This document shows positions 31,432 through 39,686 of a stretch of 64,000 bases of DNA, piece after piece. This DNA comes from an uncultured Paracoccaceae bacterium (GTDB lineage Bacteria; Pseudomonadota; Alphaproteobacteria; Rhodobacterales; Rhodobacteraceae): the NCBI GenBank assembly GCA_947493745.1, contig CANLSM010000007.1, positions 1-64,000 of the forward strand, given 5' to 3'. A model generated the notes under the pieces. The model saw only the letters and a list, made by a program, of their open reading frames with translations. It searched no databases and was not told the origin of the DNA. Each line of letters starts with the position of its first letter. The stretch's first letter is position 1. Both the position numbers and the translations under genes were made by a program.

Positions 31432-32159
31432 TATTCGGCAGCCTCATGATGGTGGTGGTGATGATCATGGTCGTGCCGGTAGAGCGCCAGCGCCCCTTGG
31501 GTGCCGGTTCCGAAAAGCGCCCGGTATTCCGGGGCCGAGGCCACGACATCGGGTGTGCCATGGCAGCACACATGGCCGTTGAGGCAGATCACCCTGTCAG
31601 AGGCGCTCATCACCACGTGAAGCTCGTGGGAAACCATCAAGACCGCACATCCGATGTCCTGCCGAACCCGCTCGATCTGCTGGTAGAAGGCCGCTGATCC
31701 CGGCTGGTCGAGACCGGTTGTCGGCTCATCAAGGATCAAAAGCTGCGGCTTTTCCAGCAGCGCACGGGCCAACAGCACCCGTTGAAACTGCCCACCCGAA
31801 AGAGCCGACATCTGCCGTTCTCCCAAGCCGTCGGCCCCTGCCTGAGCGAGAGCGGTCTCGCAAAGGTTCCGTTCGCGCGTGCGGGGCAGTTGAAGAAACC
31901 GGTTCACGGTCAGCGGAAGGGTCGGATCGATCGACAGGCTCTGGGGTACGTAGCCGATGGACAGTCCCGCTGCGCGTTCAACCCGTCCGGTCTGTGCCCG
32001 AACTGCCCCGATGATGGCCCGCAACAGCGTTGTTTTGCCCGACCCGTTCGGGCCGACGACCGTCACGATCTCGCCGGGTGTTATCTCCAGATCGACACCC
32101 GAAAGGGCGGTATGGCTGCCAAGACGTATGGTCAGGTCGCGAACCGAGACGAGAGTCAT
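31431..32159 (-). CDS. znuC: ZnuC, zinc ABC transporter ATP-binding protein
   Basis: ATPase with Walker A VGPNGSGKTTLLRA, signature LSGGQFQRVLLARAL, Walker B LLILDEPTTGLD and the H-loop in LMVSHELHVVM. The C-terminus is His-rich (HDHDHHHHHHEAAE), as often seen in ZnuC and suited to zinc binding. Overlaps zur by 4 bp and znuB by 1 bp, giving the operon zur-znuC-znuB. Confidence 0.95.
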   Translation of the reverse strand: MTLVSVRDLTIRLGSHTALSGVDLEITPGEIVTVVGPNGSGKTTLLRAIIGAVRAQTGRVERAAGLSIGYVPQSLSIDPTLPLTVNRFLQLPRTRERNLCETALAQAGADGLGERQMSALSGGQFQRVLLARALLEKPQLLILDEPTTGLDQPGSAAFYQQIERVRQDIGCAVLMVSHELHVVMSASDRVICLNGHVCCHGTPDVVASAPEYRALFGTGTQGALALYRHDHDHHHHHHEAAE

Positions 32160-32638
32160 TCAGCCGCTCCCTCATCGGCGCAGGCGGGGCAGATGCCTTC
32201 GGCTTCCAGCACGGTGTTCTCGATCTGAAACCCGAGATCGCGGGCGGTCTGGTTCAAGGCATCGCCAGCAGGGGGCTGCGCTTCCACGACAGCGTCGCAG
32301 ACGCGACAGATCATGAAAGCGGGAGAATGCGGCTCGCCCGGCAGAGTGCAGGCAATATAGGCGTTCATCTTCTCGATCCTGTGTACAAATCCATGGCTCA
32401 CCAGAAAATCGAGCGCGCGGTAGGCGACCGGCGGCTGCGAGCCGATCCCCTCATCTGTCAGACGTGCCAGAATATCGTAGGCCCCGAGTGCCTTGTGTTC
32501 ACTGAGAAGGATCTCAAGTACCCGGCGGCGGACCTTTGTGAACTGCAGCTTTCGATCAAGGCAATGGGTCTCGGCCGCGTGCAGGGCCTCTTTCACACAA
32601 CTGTCGTGGTTATGGTCCTCAAAGCCGATGCGGGTCAC
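32156..32638 (-). CDS. zur: Zur, Fur-family zinc uptake repressor
   Basis: Fur family regulator of 160 aa. The DNA-binding half has LQFTKVRRRVLEILLSEHKALGAYDILARL and PPVAYRALDFLVSHGFVHRIE; the dimerisation half contains CRVCDAVVEAQP and the terminal ICPACADE, giving two CxxC pairs for structural zinc, and DHNHDSC and HSPAFMICR with regulatory ligands. I start at GTG 32638, six bases after GAGGGA; the frame runs on upstream to 32893 through the operator, which cannot be coding. Represses znuA and its own operon when zinc is ample (inference from family and operator). Confidence 0.92.
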   Translation of the reverse strand: MTRIGFEDHNHDSCVKEALHAAETHCLDRKLQFTKVRRRVLEILLSEHKALGAYDILARLTDEGIGSQPPVAYRALDFLVSHGFVHRIEKMNAYIACTLPGEPHSPAFMICRVCDAVVEAQPPAGDALNQTARDLGFQIENTVLEAEGICPACADEGAAE

Positions 32639-32663
32639 GAGCAGTCCCTCGAACTTACATATT

Positions 32664-32686
32664 GATATGATATAACGTATCATATA
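32664..32686. promoter_or_regulatory. Zur-type palindrome between zur and znuA
   Basis: GATATGATA (32664-32672), spacer TAACG, TATCATATA (32678-32686): arms match at 8 of 9 positions. It is an AT-rich island in GC-rich DNA, between the divergent starts of zur (32638) and znuA (32726), where one bound repressor could block both promoters. Confidence 0.78.
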
Positions 32687-32725
32687 TCGAATGCCGCATC
32701 CTTCTGCAATCCATTGGAGACCTGA

Positions 32726-33637
32726 ATGCGCAATTTTCTGTTGGCGGTTTTCCTCGTCGCCCTGTCTGCCCCCGCGCGTGCCGATGCGCCTAGAGTGGTA
32801 ACCGACATCCCACCGGTTCATTCGCTGGTGGCCCAGGTGATGCGCGGCATTGGCACGCCGGATGTCATCGTGTCCGATGGTGCTTCGGCACATGGCTACG
32901 CGCTGCGCAGTTCACAGGCCAGAAATCTGCAGGATGCGGATATCGTCTTCTGGATTGGGGAGGCGCTTACGCCATGGTTGGAGCGCCCGTTGCAGACATT
33001 GGCGGCAGATGCCCTGTCGGTCGAACTACTTCATGCGGAAGGGACAACCACCCATTCCTATCGGGAGCATTCGGATCTCGGCGAACATGATCACCATGAT
33101 CACGACGATGAGCATTCTGGTCTCGATCCGCATGCCTGGCTTGACCCCTCGAATGGCAAGGTCTGGCTTGAGCACATTGCCGAGATACTGGCCAGCGAAG
33201 ACCCCGAGAATGCCGGGGCCTACCGGGCGAATGCCAGAGGCGCGATGGTCGAACTGGACCGGATCATCGAGGAATTGGAGACGGGCACGGAGAACCTGGA
33301 AGGTCAGAAACTGATCGTCCTACATGATGCTTTTCAGTATCTCGAGGCCCGGTTCGACCTTCCAGTGGTCAGCGCGATTGCCCTGGGTGACGCGTCTAAA
33401 CCGGGTGCTGCACGTGTCAGCGATGTCAGCGATCTGGCCAGCCGGATCGGTGTAACCTGCGTGCTGACCGAGCCGGGGCAGGACCCTTCGCTTGCCGAGA
33501 CCGTGGTGCAGGGACTTGATGTCGTCTGGATCGAGGTGGACCCGCTGGGGTCGACGCTTGAGCCCGGGCGGGATCTCTACGCCAGGCTCTTCAGATCCAT
33601 CGCCAAGGCGCTGACCGACTGCCGAGGCTCACAATAA
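32726..33637 (+). CDS. znuA: ZnuA, periplasmic zinc-binding protein
   Basis: Cluster A-I solute-binding protein. Signal peptide residues 1-20 (ending APARA). Metal ligands expected from the family are in DIPPVHSLVAQV (His), GLDPHAWLDPSN (His) and LIVLHDAFQYL (His). Between them lies the His/Asp-rich loop HSDLGEHDHHDHDDEHSG, typical for zinc receptors and absent from manganese receptors. ATG 32726 follows GGAGA. Divergent from zur-znuCB across the Zur-type box. Confidence 0.95.
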   Translation: MRNFLLAVFLVALSAPARADAPRVVTDIPPVHSLVAQVMRGIGTPDVIVSDGASAHGYALRSSQARNLQDADIVFWIGEALTPWLERPLQTLAADALSVELLHAEGTTTHSYREHSDLGEHDHHDHDDEHSGLDPHAWLDPSNGKVWLEHIAEILASEDPENAGAYRANARGAMVELDRIIEELETGTENLEGQKLIVLHDAFQYLEARFDLPVVSAIALGDASKPGAARVSDVSDLASRIGVTCVLTEPGQDPSLAETVVQGLDVVWIEVDPLGSTLEPGRDLYARLFRSIAKALTDCRGSQ

Positions 33638-33693
33638 CTGAGTCTCGGCGGTTTGGCATTGAGTCGGGCCGCATTTCGCATAAGTCTGGCGCG

Positions 33694-34626
33694 ATGACCC
33701 AAAAGATCATTATTGATACCGATCCCGGGCAGGATGATGCGGTTGCCATCCTGCTGGCTCTCGCCTCACCCGAGCTTGATGTGCTCGGCATCACTGCCGT
33801 GGCTGGCAATGTGCCGCTGGCCCTGACCGAAAAGAACGCGCGAAAGATCTGCGAACTGGCCGGGCGGCCGGATATCCCGGTATATGCAGGCGCTGCCCGT
33901 CCGTTGATGCGCGAACTGGTTACAGCCGAATATGTTCATGGCAAGACAGGGCTGGATGGTCCAGACCTGCCCGAGCCGACCATGCCGCTGCAGCAAGGGC
34001 ATGCGGTCGATTTCATCATCGACACCCTGCGCTCGAACGACGAGGTCACGCTCTGTGCGCTGGGGCCGCTCACCAACATCGCGATGGCGTTTGTGAAAGC
34101 GCCCGATATAGTGGAGCGTGTGCGCGAGATCGTCGCCATGGGCGGCGGGCTCTTCGAGGGCGGAAACACGACGCCGGTGGCCGAGTTCAATATCTATGTC
34201 GATCCTCATGCGGCCCAGACGGTCTTCAAATGCGGGCGCCCCATCACGCTGATGCCACTTGATGTGACACATCAGTGCCTGACGACAGCCAAGCGGGTTG
34301 CCGCGTTCCGGGCGCTGGGGACGCGAACCGGCGAGGCAACGGCCAGTCTTCTCGACTTCTTCGAGCGGTTTGACGAGCAAAAATACGGTACCGATGGTGG
34401 TCCGTTGCACGATCCGAACGTCATTGCCTGGCTGTTGCAACCGGAACTCTATGAGGGTCGTGAGATCAATCTGGAGGTTGAAACCGGGTCGGAGCTGACG
34501 ATGGGCATGACCGTGGCGGACTGGTGGGGTGTGACCGACCGACCGGCAAATGTGAATTATGTGCGCGAGGTTGACGCGGACGGGTTTTACGCGCTTCTGG
34601 TCGAGCGTCTGGCGAAACTGCCCTGA
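33694..34626 (+). CDS. Inosine/uridine-preferring nucleoside hydrolase
   Basis: Cleaves the N-glycosidic bond of ribonucleosides for purine or pyrimidine salvage. The Ca-binding signature IIIDTDPGQDDAVAILLAL (residues 5-23) is intact; also GNVPLALTEKNA, TLCALGPLTNIAMAF, MGGGLFEGGNTTPVAEFNIYVDPHA and the catalytic-His region PLHDPNVIAWLL. Length 310 aa is normal. It stands alone; three bases separate its stop from that of the convergent XRE gene. No strong Shine-Dalgarno before ATG 33694. Confidence 0.93.
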   Translation: MTQKIIIDTDPGQDDAVAILLALASPELDVLGITAVAGNVPLALTEKNARKICELAGRPDIPVYAGAARPLMRELVTAEYVHGKTGLDGPDLPEPTMPLQQGHAVDFIIDTLRSNDEVTLCALGPLTNIAMAFVKAPDIVERVREIVAMGGGLFEGGNTTPVAEFNIYVDPHAAQTVFKCGRPITLMPLDVTHQCLTTAKRVAAFRALGTRTGEATASLLDFFERFDEQKYGTDGGPLHDPNVIAWLLQPELYEGREINLEVETGSELTMGMTVADWWGVTDRPANVNYVREVDADGFYALLVERLAKLP

Positions 34627-34629
34627 GAC

Positions 34630-34836
34630 TCAATCGGGCTCATACGCCAGAATATCGCCCGGTTGACAGTCCAGATAGTCGCAGATCCGTGACAGCGTTG
34701 CGAACCGGATACCCTTCACCTTGCCCGATTTCAGCAGCGAGATATTCTGCTCGGTAATGCCCACATGCTCGGCAAGATCGCGGGACCGGACCTTGCGGGT
34801 CGCAAGCATCACATCCAACCGCACCACAATCCCCAT
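34630..34836 (-). CDS. Small XRE-family (YozG-like) helix-turn-helix regulator
   Basis: 68-aa Cro/CI-type protein: MLATRKVRSRDLAEHVGITEQNISLLKSGKVKGIRF holds the HTH (recognition helix TEQNISLLKSGK) and LSRICDYLDCQPGDILAYEPD is the typical end of this subfamily. ATG 34836 shares its A with the stop of the upstream DUF2975 gene (TGATG). Such HTH proteins are nearly always paired with a DUF2975 membrane protein. The palindrome upstream of the pair (35401-35421) is its likely operator. Confidence 0.9.
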   Translation of the reverse strand: MGIVVRLDVMLATRKVRSRDLAEHVGITEQNISLLKSGKVKGIRFATLSRICDYLDCQPGDILAYEPD

Positions 34837-35375
34837 CAGACAAACTGCCGGTTTTCGTCGGATATCTGTGCGGCCTCGGACATGACCCATCCGATCACGC
34901 TGATCAGGCCACCGATCAGGATCAGTGCGTATTCCTTGCTGCCCAGCGACAGTGCAAGCGACCTTTGCCCCTGCGGATTGTCATAGGTGGCGATCAGCAC
35001 CAGCGCTGTGTTCGACAGGACCGAGACACATGCGAGAACCAGAAACGCGGTGCCTATCCTGCGCAATGTGTCCGATGCGCCGATGGTGAAAATCTCGCCT
35101 GCCGAATAGGTCGTGAAGAGCTTTCGGATCTGCATCAGAAGGTAGAACGCCGGTGCCAGTGTGAAAGTCAGAAGGCCCGCCGACAGCCACCATTTGGTGT
35201 CCGTGAAACCGGTCTGGCTGAGCGCGAATTCGGGCATTGTGGCTGCAAGTCGCTCCAGCGCTGCAGGGTCGCCTACGAGATATATAGAGAGCGCAGCCAG
35301 ACCTGCGATCCCGGCTGTTGCGATCCATGACATCAATCTGCTAACGCGCATGATCCTGATCCGGGGGTCCGCCAT
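34836..35375 (-). CDS. DUF2975 family membrane protein
   Basis: Four hydrophobic segments (around residues 14-34, 66-86, 109-130 and 148-168) with FTTYSAGEIFTIGASDTLRRIGTAFLV, the conserved cytosolic loop of DUF2975. Function is unknown; linkage to a small XRE regulator is conserved across many phyla and suggests the membrane protein senses something or sequesters the regulator. I use ATG 35375, with AAAGGA upstream; ATG 35399 is in frame. Confidence 0.85.
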   Translation of the reverse strand: MADPRIRIMRVSRLMSWIATAGIAGLAALSIYLVGDPAALERLAATMPEFALSQTGFTDTKWWLSAGLLTFTLAPAFYLLMQIRKLFTTYSAGEIFTIGASDTLRRIGTAFLVLACVSVLSNTALVLIATYDNPQGQRSLALSLGSKEYALILIGGLISVIGWVMSEAAQISDENRQFV

Positions 35376-35400
35376 GATGATTATCCTTTCCATGATCAAT

Positions 35401-35421
35401 ATTTAATGTAAAACAATAAAT
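35401..35421. promoter_or_regulatory. AT-rich palindrome upstream of the DUF2975-XRE pair
   Basis: ATTTAATGT - AAA - ACAATAAAT: 9-bp arms matching at 8 positions. It lies in the 71-bp gap between the divergent DUF2975 gene and a lipoprotein gene and is the natural operator for the XRE protein. Confidence 0.6.
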
Positions 35422-35446
35422 TATTCATGTCAAACAGGAGATTCGA

Positions 35447-36004
35447 ATGAAACACGCAATCCTGCTGCTTGCAGCTCTTGTTCTGGTCGGGTGCAGTTCT
35501 GTTCCGATGCCCAGCCTGCTGGCGCTCTCAAGGCTCGACATCCGAACCGTGGATGCAGGTGAGCTCTCCTTCGCCATTCAACTGCCGGAAATCGTCGATG
35601 TGGCTGAGGGCAGTGCGAGCGCGACCCTGCGCCTCGTGCGGTTCAACGGCGAGGCCCGGGAAGAGGTCTTTTTCCTCAAGCGGACCGATGCAGGCGCCGC
35701 ACTTCCACAACGCGACGGCTTCCGAAGCTCGATCTATCGCATCAGTCCGCAGGACCTCGCCCGGTTTGCCGATACGCAGGCCACGCTGCAATCCTGGGAG
35801 GTTGACGATGGCGACATGGCTTCCGGCAGCCTGGGCATCGATGCAAGACCCTGCCGCACTGCACCGGGCGAGATCACCCGGATACCGCTGAGCAGCTTCA
35901 TCCGGGTCTCGGATGCCGGTGATTTTCTGCCGCTCATGCGTGATCTCGACCTGCTCCAACAGGAGGGGGCGGAGGATTTGTTGGGCGTATTGCCCGATTG
36001 CTGA
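35447..36004 (+). CDS. Hypothetical lipoprotein
   Basis: 185 aa with a lipoprotein signal peptide and lipobox LVGC (Cys16). The remainder is a soluble, mostly beta domain (LDIRTVDAGELSFAIQLPEI, SATLRLVRFNG) with two further cysteines (C140 region, terminal C185) that might form a disulfide. No family recognised. ATG 35447 follows AGGAG. It is divergent from the XRE/DUF2975 pair and may share its control. Confidence 0.75.
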   Translation: MKHAILLLAALVLVGCSSVPMPSLLALSRLDIRTVDAGELSFAIQLPEIVDVAEGSASATLRLVRFNGEAREEVFFLKRTDAGAALPQRDGFRSSIYRISPQDLARFADTQATLQSWEVDDGDMASGSLGIDARPCRTAPGEITRIPLSSFIRVSDAGDFLPLMRDLDLLQQEGAEDLLGVLPDC

Positions 36005-36094
36005 CATGTGATCTCTTGAGAAAACGCGCCGCACAGGTTACCTTTGTGCTACCGGCGCCGGGTTTTTCGGCGCGTTTCTTAGGAGGACATCGTT

Positions 36095-36523
36095 CTGAGC
36101 GAACGTGTGGATGCGGTGGATACCGCGGCCAATCCGGCAAAGGCCATGGGTCTTGGGTCGGGCAAAACTGAAGGGCATCCCCTTCTCTCTCTCATTCTGA
36201 CATCGCTGGAAGATGACAAGGCCGAGGATGTGGTCTCGATCCCTCTGTCTGGCAAGTCCGAGATGGCTGATCATATGGTCATCGCATCTGGCCGTTCCAC
36301 GCGCCAGGTCGTGGCGATTGCCCAGAAGATGGCCGATCGGCTCAAGCATGAGATGGATGTGCTGGCGCGGATCGAGGGCAAGGACAGTGGCGATTGGGTT
36401 CTGCTCGATTGCGGGGATGTGGTTGTCCATATCTTCCGGCCGGAAGTGCGCGAGTTCTACCAGCTTGAGAAGATGTGGCTGCCAGCGACGGCGGCTGCCA
36501 AGCAGGTCGGCTCCGACGGCTGA
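36095..36523 (+). CDS. rsfS: RsfS, ribosomal silencing factor (CTG start proposed)
   Basis: RsfS binds ribosomal protein L14 and blocks 50S-30S joining during starvation. Conserved segments: LTSLEDDKAEDVVSIPLSGKSEMADHMVIASG, STRQVVAIAQKMADRL, DWVLLDCGDVVVHIF and REFYQLEKMW. AGGAGG at 36081-36086 is 8 bases before an in-frame CTG (36095), which would give MSERVDAVD...; the first GTG (36107) is 20 bases away and ATG 36146 is within a variable lead. I therefore place the start at CTG. Followed by rlmH after 8 bp. Confidence 0.88.
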   Translation: MSERVDAVDTAANPAKAMGLGSGKTEGHPLLSLILTSLEDDKAEDVVSIPLSGKSEMADHMVIASGRSTRQVVAIAQKMADRLKHEMDVLARIEGKDSGDWVLLDCGDVVVHIFRPEVREFYQLEKMWLPATAAAKQVGSDG

Positions 36524-36531
36524 TCCGTCAG

Positions 36532-37002
36532 GTGCGTGTCTCGCTGAATGCCGTGGGCCGGCTTAAGGTCGGCCCCGAGAAAGATCTCATTGACCTCTAT
36601 CTGGACCGTTTCGGCAAGACTGGCCGTGCTTTGGGCCTTGGGCCCGCAGTGGTCAGCGAGGTCGATGACCGCAAGGGCGGGGGCAAGCAGGCGGAGGCCG
36701 GATTGCTGCGCAAGTCTATCCCCAAAGGTGCCGCGATCATTGCGCTTGATGAGCGTGGCAAGGTTCTCACATCGCCTGATTTCGCCGATGCTCTCGCCGG
36801 ATTCCGCGATGCCGGGCGCTCCGACTGCGCGATACTGATCGGTGGTGCCGACGGGCTGGACCCGACACTGAGAGGCGAGGCCGATCTCGTGCTGTCCCTC
36901 GGCAAGATGGTCTGGCCGCACATGCTGGCGCGCGTGATGCTGGCAGAGCAGCTTTACAGGGCCGCGTCCATTCTCGCCGGTCAGCCCTATCACCGGGTGT
37001 GA
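36532..37002 (+). CDS. rlmH: RlmH, 23S rRNA pseudouridine-1915 N3-methyltransferase
   Basis: SPOUT-class methyltransferase acting on the assembled 70S ribosome. From GTG 36532 the protein is 156 aa, exactly the family length, beginning VRVSLNAVGRLKVGPEKDL. The trefoil-knot SAM site is in CAILIGGADGLDPTL and LSLGKMVWPHMLARVMLAEQLYRA, and the C-terminus GQPYHRV is nearly invariant. The rsfS-rlmH pair is widely conserved. Confidence 0.94.
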   Translation: MRVSLNAVGRLKVGPEKDLIDLYLDRFGKTGRALGLGPAVVSEVDDRKGGGKQAEAGLLRKSIPKGAAIIALDERGKVLTSPDFADALAGFRDAGRSDCAILIGGADGLDPTLRGEADLVLSLGKMVWPHMLARVMLAEQLYRAASILAGQPYHRV

Positions 37003-37065
37003 GTGCTTGAGCCGGGCAGGCCAACGCAGTATGCCTTGACCCGGATAATCCACGCGAGGTCTCCC

Positions 37066-38583
37066 ATGACAAAACCGGTCGTTCTGTGCATCCTCGATGG
37101 CTGGGGGTTGAGTGACCGGCAGAAGGCCAATGCGGTCGCCCTCGCGGACACACCCAATTTCGACAGGCTGATGGCTGAATGTCCCAACGCGACGCTTGCT
37201 GCCCATGGGCAGGATGTCGGGTTGCCGGACGGGCAGATGGGTAATTCCGAGGTCGGTCATACCAATATCGGCGCGGGCCGGGTAGTCTGGATGGACCTGC
37301 CGAAGATCGACAAGGCCATCGAAGATGGGAGCTTTGCCAGCAACGACGCGCTGGGGCGCTTTGTCGAGAAGCTGAAAGAAAGCGGCGGGACCGCGCATCT
37401 GGCAGGCCTCGCTTCGCCCGGAGGGGTACATTCGCATCAGAGGCATATCGCCGAGGCCGCCAAGGCCATTGCTGAGGCAGACGTTCCCGTTGTCGTTCAC
37501 GCATTTCTGGACGGGCGCGATGTTGCCCCTAAATCCAGCCTCTCCCAGGTTGCCGAACTTGAAGCTGCGTTGCCGGACAAGGCCCGTATCGGTACGGTTT
37601 GCGGACGTTTTTACGCCATGGATCGCGATAATCGCTGGGATAGGGTGGAAGCCGCCTATCGAGCAATGGTCGCAGGGGAGGGCGCGGCTTATCAGACCGC
37701 AGAAGCCGCAATCGAGGCGGCCTATGAAAACGGTGAGACCGACGAGTTCGTTTCACCCGCCAGTCTGGCCGGTCACGATGGCATTTCAGATGGCGATGGC
37801 CTGTTGTTCCTCAATTTCCGTGCCGACCGGGCCCGAGAAATTCTCAGCGCTCTGGCTGATCCGGATTTCGACGCGTTTGAAACAGGCAAACGCCCCGGGT
37901 TTGCGGCAGTCTGTGGGCTCGTTGAATACTCCACACGTCACAATGAATTCATGGATGTGATGTTCCCGTCCGAGGATATCGTCAACACGCTGGGCGCCTG
38001 GGTCGCGTCTCAGGGCAAGCGCCAGTTCCGTGTTGCCGAAACCGAGAAATACCCCCATGTCACCTTCTTCCTCAACGGCGGCAAGGAAGAACCCGAGGAG
38101 GGCGAGGACCGCCATGTCGCGCCCAGCCCCAAGGTCCGCACCTATGATCTGCAGCCTGAGATGTCAGCGGGTGAGGTCACCGACAAGCTGGTCGAGGCAA
38201 TCGGGAGCGGCACCTACGATCTGCTCGTTGTGAACTACGCAAACCCCGACATGGTCGGCCATACCGGTGATCTTCAGGCTGCGATTGCGGCCTGTGAAGC
38301 GGTTGATCAGGGTGTCGGGCGCGTGCTGGCAGCACTTGAGGCCGCGGGCGGCTCCATGCTGCTGACCGCGGATCACGGCAATTGCGAGGTCATGATCGAC
38401 CCCGAGACCGGAGGCCCGCATACGGCCCATACGCTCAATCCCGTTCCGGTGGTGCTGGTGGGTGGTCCGGAGGGCGCGAAGCTGCGGTCCGGACGCCTGG
38501 GCGATCTGGCCCCGAGCCTGCTCGACCTCATGGATCTGCCTCAGCCAGATGAAATGACCGGGAGGAGCCTGCTGCTGGCATGA
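37066..38583 (+). CDS. gpmI: GpmI, cofactor-independent phosphoglycerate mutase
   Basis: Mn-dependent interconversion of 3- and 2-phosphoglycerate. The alkaline-phosphatase-like site has VVLCILDGWGLS (metal Asp), the phosphoserine in GNSEVGHTNIGAGR, HAFLDGRDVAPKS, FRADRAREI, NYANPDMVGHTG and LTADHGNCE with metal ligands. 505 aa is standard. ATG 37066 follows GCGAGG; the frame is open to 37003. Overlaps the next gene as ATGA. Confidence 0.95.
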   Translation: MTKPVVLCILDGWGLSDRQKANAVALADTPNFDRLMAECPNATLAAHGQDVGLPDGQMGNSEVGHTNIGAGRVVWMDLPKIDKAIEDGSFASNDALGRFVEKLKESGGTAHLAGLASPGGVHSHQRHIAEAAKAIAEADVPVVVHAFLDGRDVAPKSSLSQVAELEAALPDKARIGTVCGRFYAMDRDNRWDRVEAAYRAMVAGEGAAYQTAEAAIEAAYENGETDEFVSPASLAGHDGISDGDGLLFLNFRADRAREILSALADPDFDAFETGKRPGFAAVCGLVEYSTRHNEFMDVMFPSEDIVNTLGAWVASQGKRQFRVAETEKYPHVTFFLNGGKEEPEEGEDRHVAPSPKVRTYDLQPEMSAGEVTDKLVEAIGSGTYDLLVVNYANPDMVGHTGDLQAAIAACEAVDQGVGRVLAALEAAGGSMLLTADHGNCEVMIDPETGGPHTAHTLNPVPVVLVGGPEGAKLRSGRLGDLAPSLLDLMDLPQPDEMTGRSLLLA

Positions 38584-39659
38584 CCGGACGATGCCTGATC
38601 CTGATCCTTGCCCTGTCTGCCGGTCCTGCATGGGCGGACGGCTTGCTGTCCGGGGCAATCGAACGTTTTGAGCAGGCGCTTGCCGCAGGTCCGGTTATGC
38701 CCTATGACGCGGCCGGTATCGCAGACCGTATCGTGCTTTATGAGACCACTCTTGCCGATCTGCGTCAGGCCCACCGGGCTGCCCGGTTTCGGGAAGCCCG
38801 ACTGTCACGCGGTTTTGCCACGCAGGAGACGCAGCTTCTGAACGCACTTGAGGGGCAGATCGCCCTGGCGCGGGCCGGTGGTGCGTTGAGCCTCGCGCAT
38901 CCCGAAGGCCCGGTGGCCGCCCGGCATGCAGAGCTTTTGCTGGACGACATCACGGACAGTCTGAACCAGCGGGTCGTGCGCTATCGCCGCGATCTGGCGG
39001 ATCTGGAGAGATTGCGGGCCGATGTGACGACAGCGGAACGAGCGCTGACCGATGGTCTGGCGGAATTGCAGCGGCTGAGACTGGTTCTGTCGCGACAGGC
39101 GGTGATCGCGAAGGCCGGTCCCTTCGACAAGACGGCCAGCGACCTGGCGCTTCTGGAGCAGGTCGTGGCAAGGGCGCGCGGATCGCAGATCGCGACCGAG
39201 GCGCTTGACAGCGGCATGGGATCGGACTGGGCAGGCAATATGAACCTGCCGGTCAGGGGTGTGCTGGAACGCGGCTTTGCCGAGCCCGATCAGGCCGGCA
39301 AGACGCGCCCGGGCATCCTGATCGGCGCCGAGACAGGCGCGCTCGTTAACAGTCCGGCCACGTCAACCATCCGTCATGTTGGAAAACTGGATAATTTTGG
39401 CGCATTGATCATTTTGGAACCTGCGCAGGGGTACATGATGATTCTCGCCGGACTTGATCTGGTGCTTGTGACGGAAGGGGATGTGGTCGATAAGGATCAG
39501 GCGCTCGGGTTCGTATCCGGTGTTGGCGTTGCGCCCCATCACGAAGAATTTTTGAGTGTAGGCGCGTCGGGGGCTGGCGGAAACTATCCACAGACGCTCT
39601 ATATGGAGATAAGAGAGAACGGCGAGCCGATTGATCCCGCAGTATGGTTCACCTTCTGA
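38580..39659 (+). CDS. EnvC-like murein hydrolase activator with degenerate LytM (M23) domain
   Basis: Signal peptide (residues 1-19, ending GPAWA), a long helical coiled-coil region (~20-210), and a C-terminal LytM-like domain (~225-359). The Zn ligands of active M23 peptidases are missing: the second motif (HLS) reads MILAGL and the HxH motif reads LYMEIRENGEPIDPAVWF. This pattern belongs to EnvC-type proteins, which activate amidases (AmiA/B/C) during division without cutting peptidoglycan. Lies between gpmI and ctpA, its usual place in alphaproteobacteria. Confidence 0.87.
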   Translation: MTGRCLILILALSAGPAWADGLLSGAIERFEQALAAGPVMPYDAAGIADRIVLYETTLADLRQAHRAARFREARLSRGFATQETQLLNALEGQIALARAGGALSLAHPEGPVAARHAELLLDDITDSLNQRVVRYRRDLADLERLRADVTTAERALTDGLAELQRLRLVLSRQAVIAKAGPFDKTASDLALLEQVVARARGSQIATEALDSGMGSDWAGNMNLPVRGVLERGFAEPDQAGKTRPGILIGAETGALVNSPATSTIRHVGKLDNFGALIILEPAQGYMMILAGLDLVLVTEGDVVDKDQALGFVSGVGVAPHHEEFLSVGASGAGGNYPQTLYMEIRENGEPIDPAVWFTF

Positions 39660-39686
39660 AGGAAGCGAAAAAGGAAGAGTCTCGAT

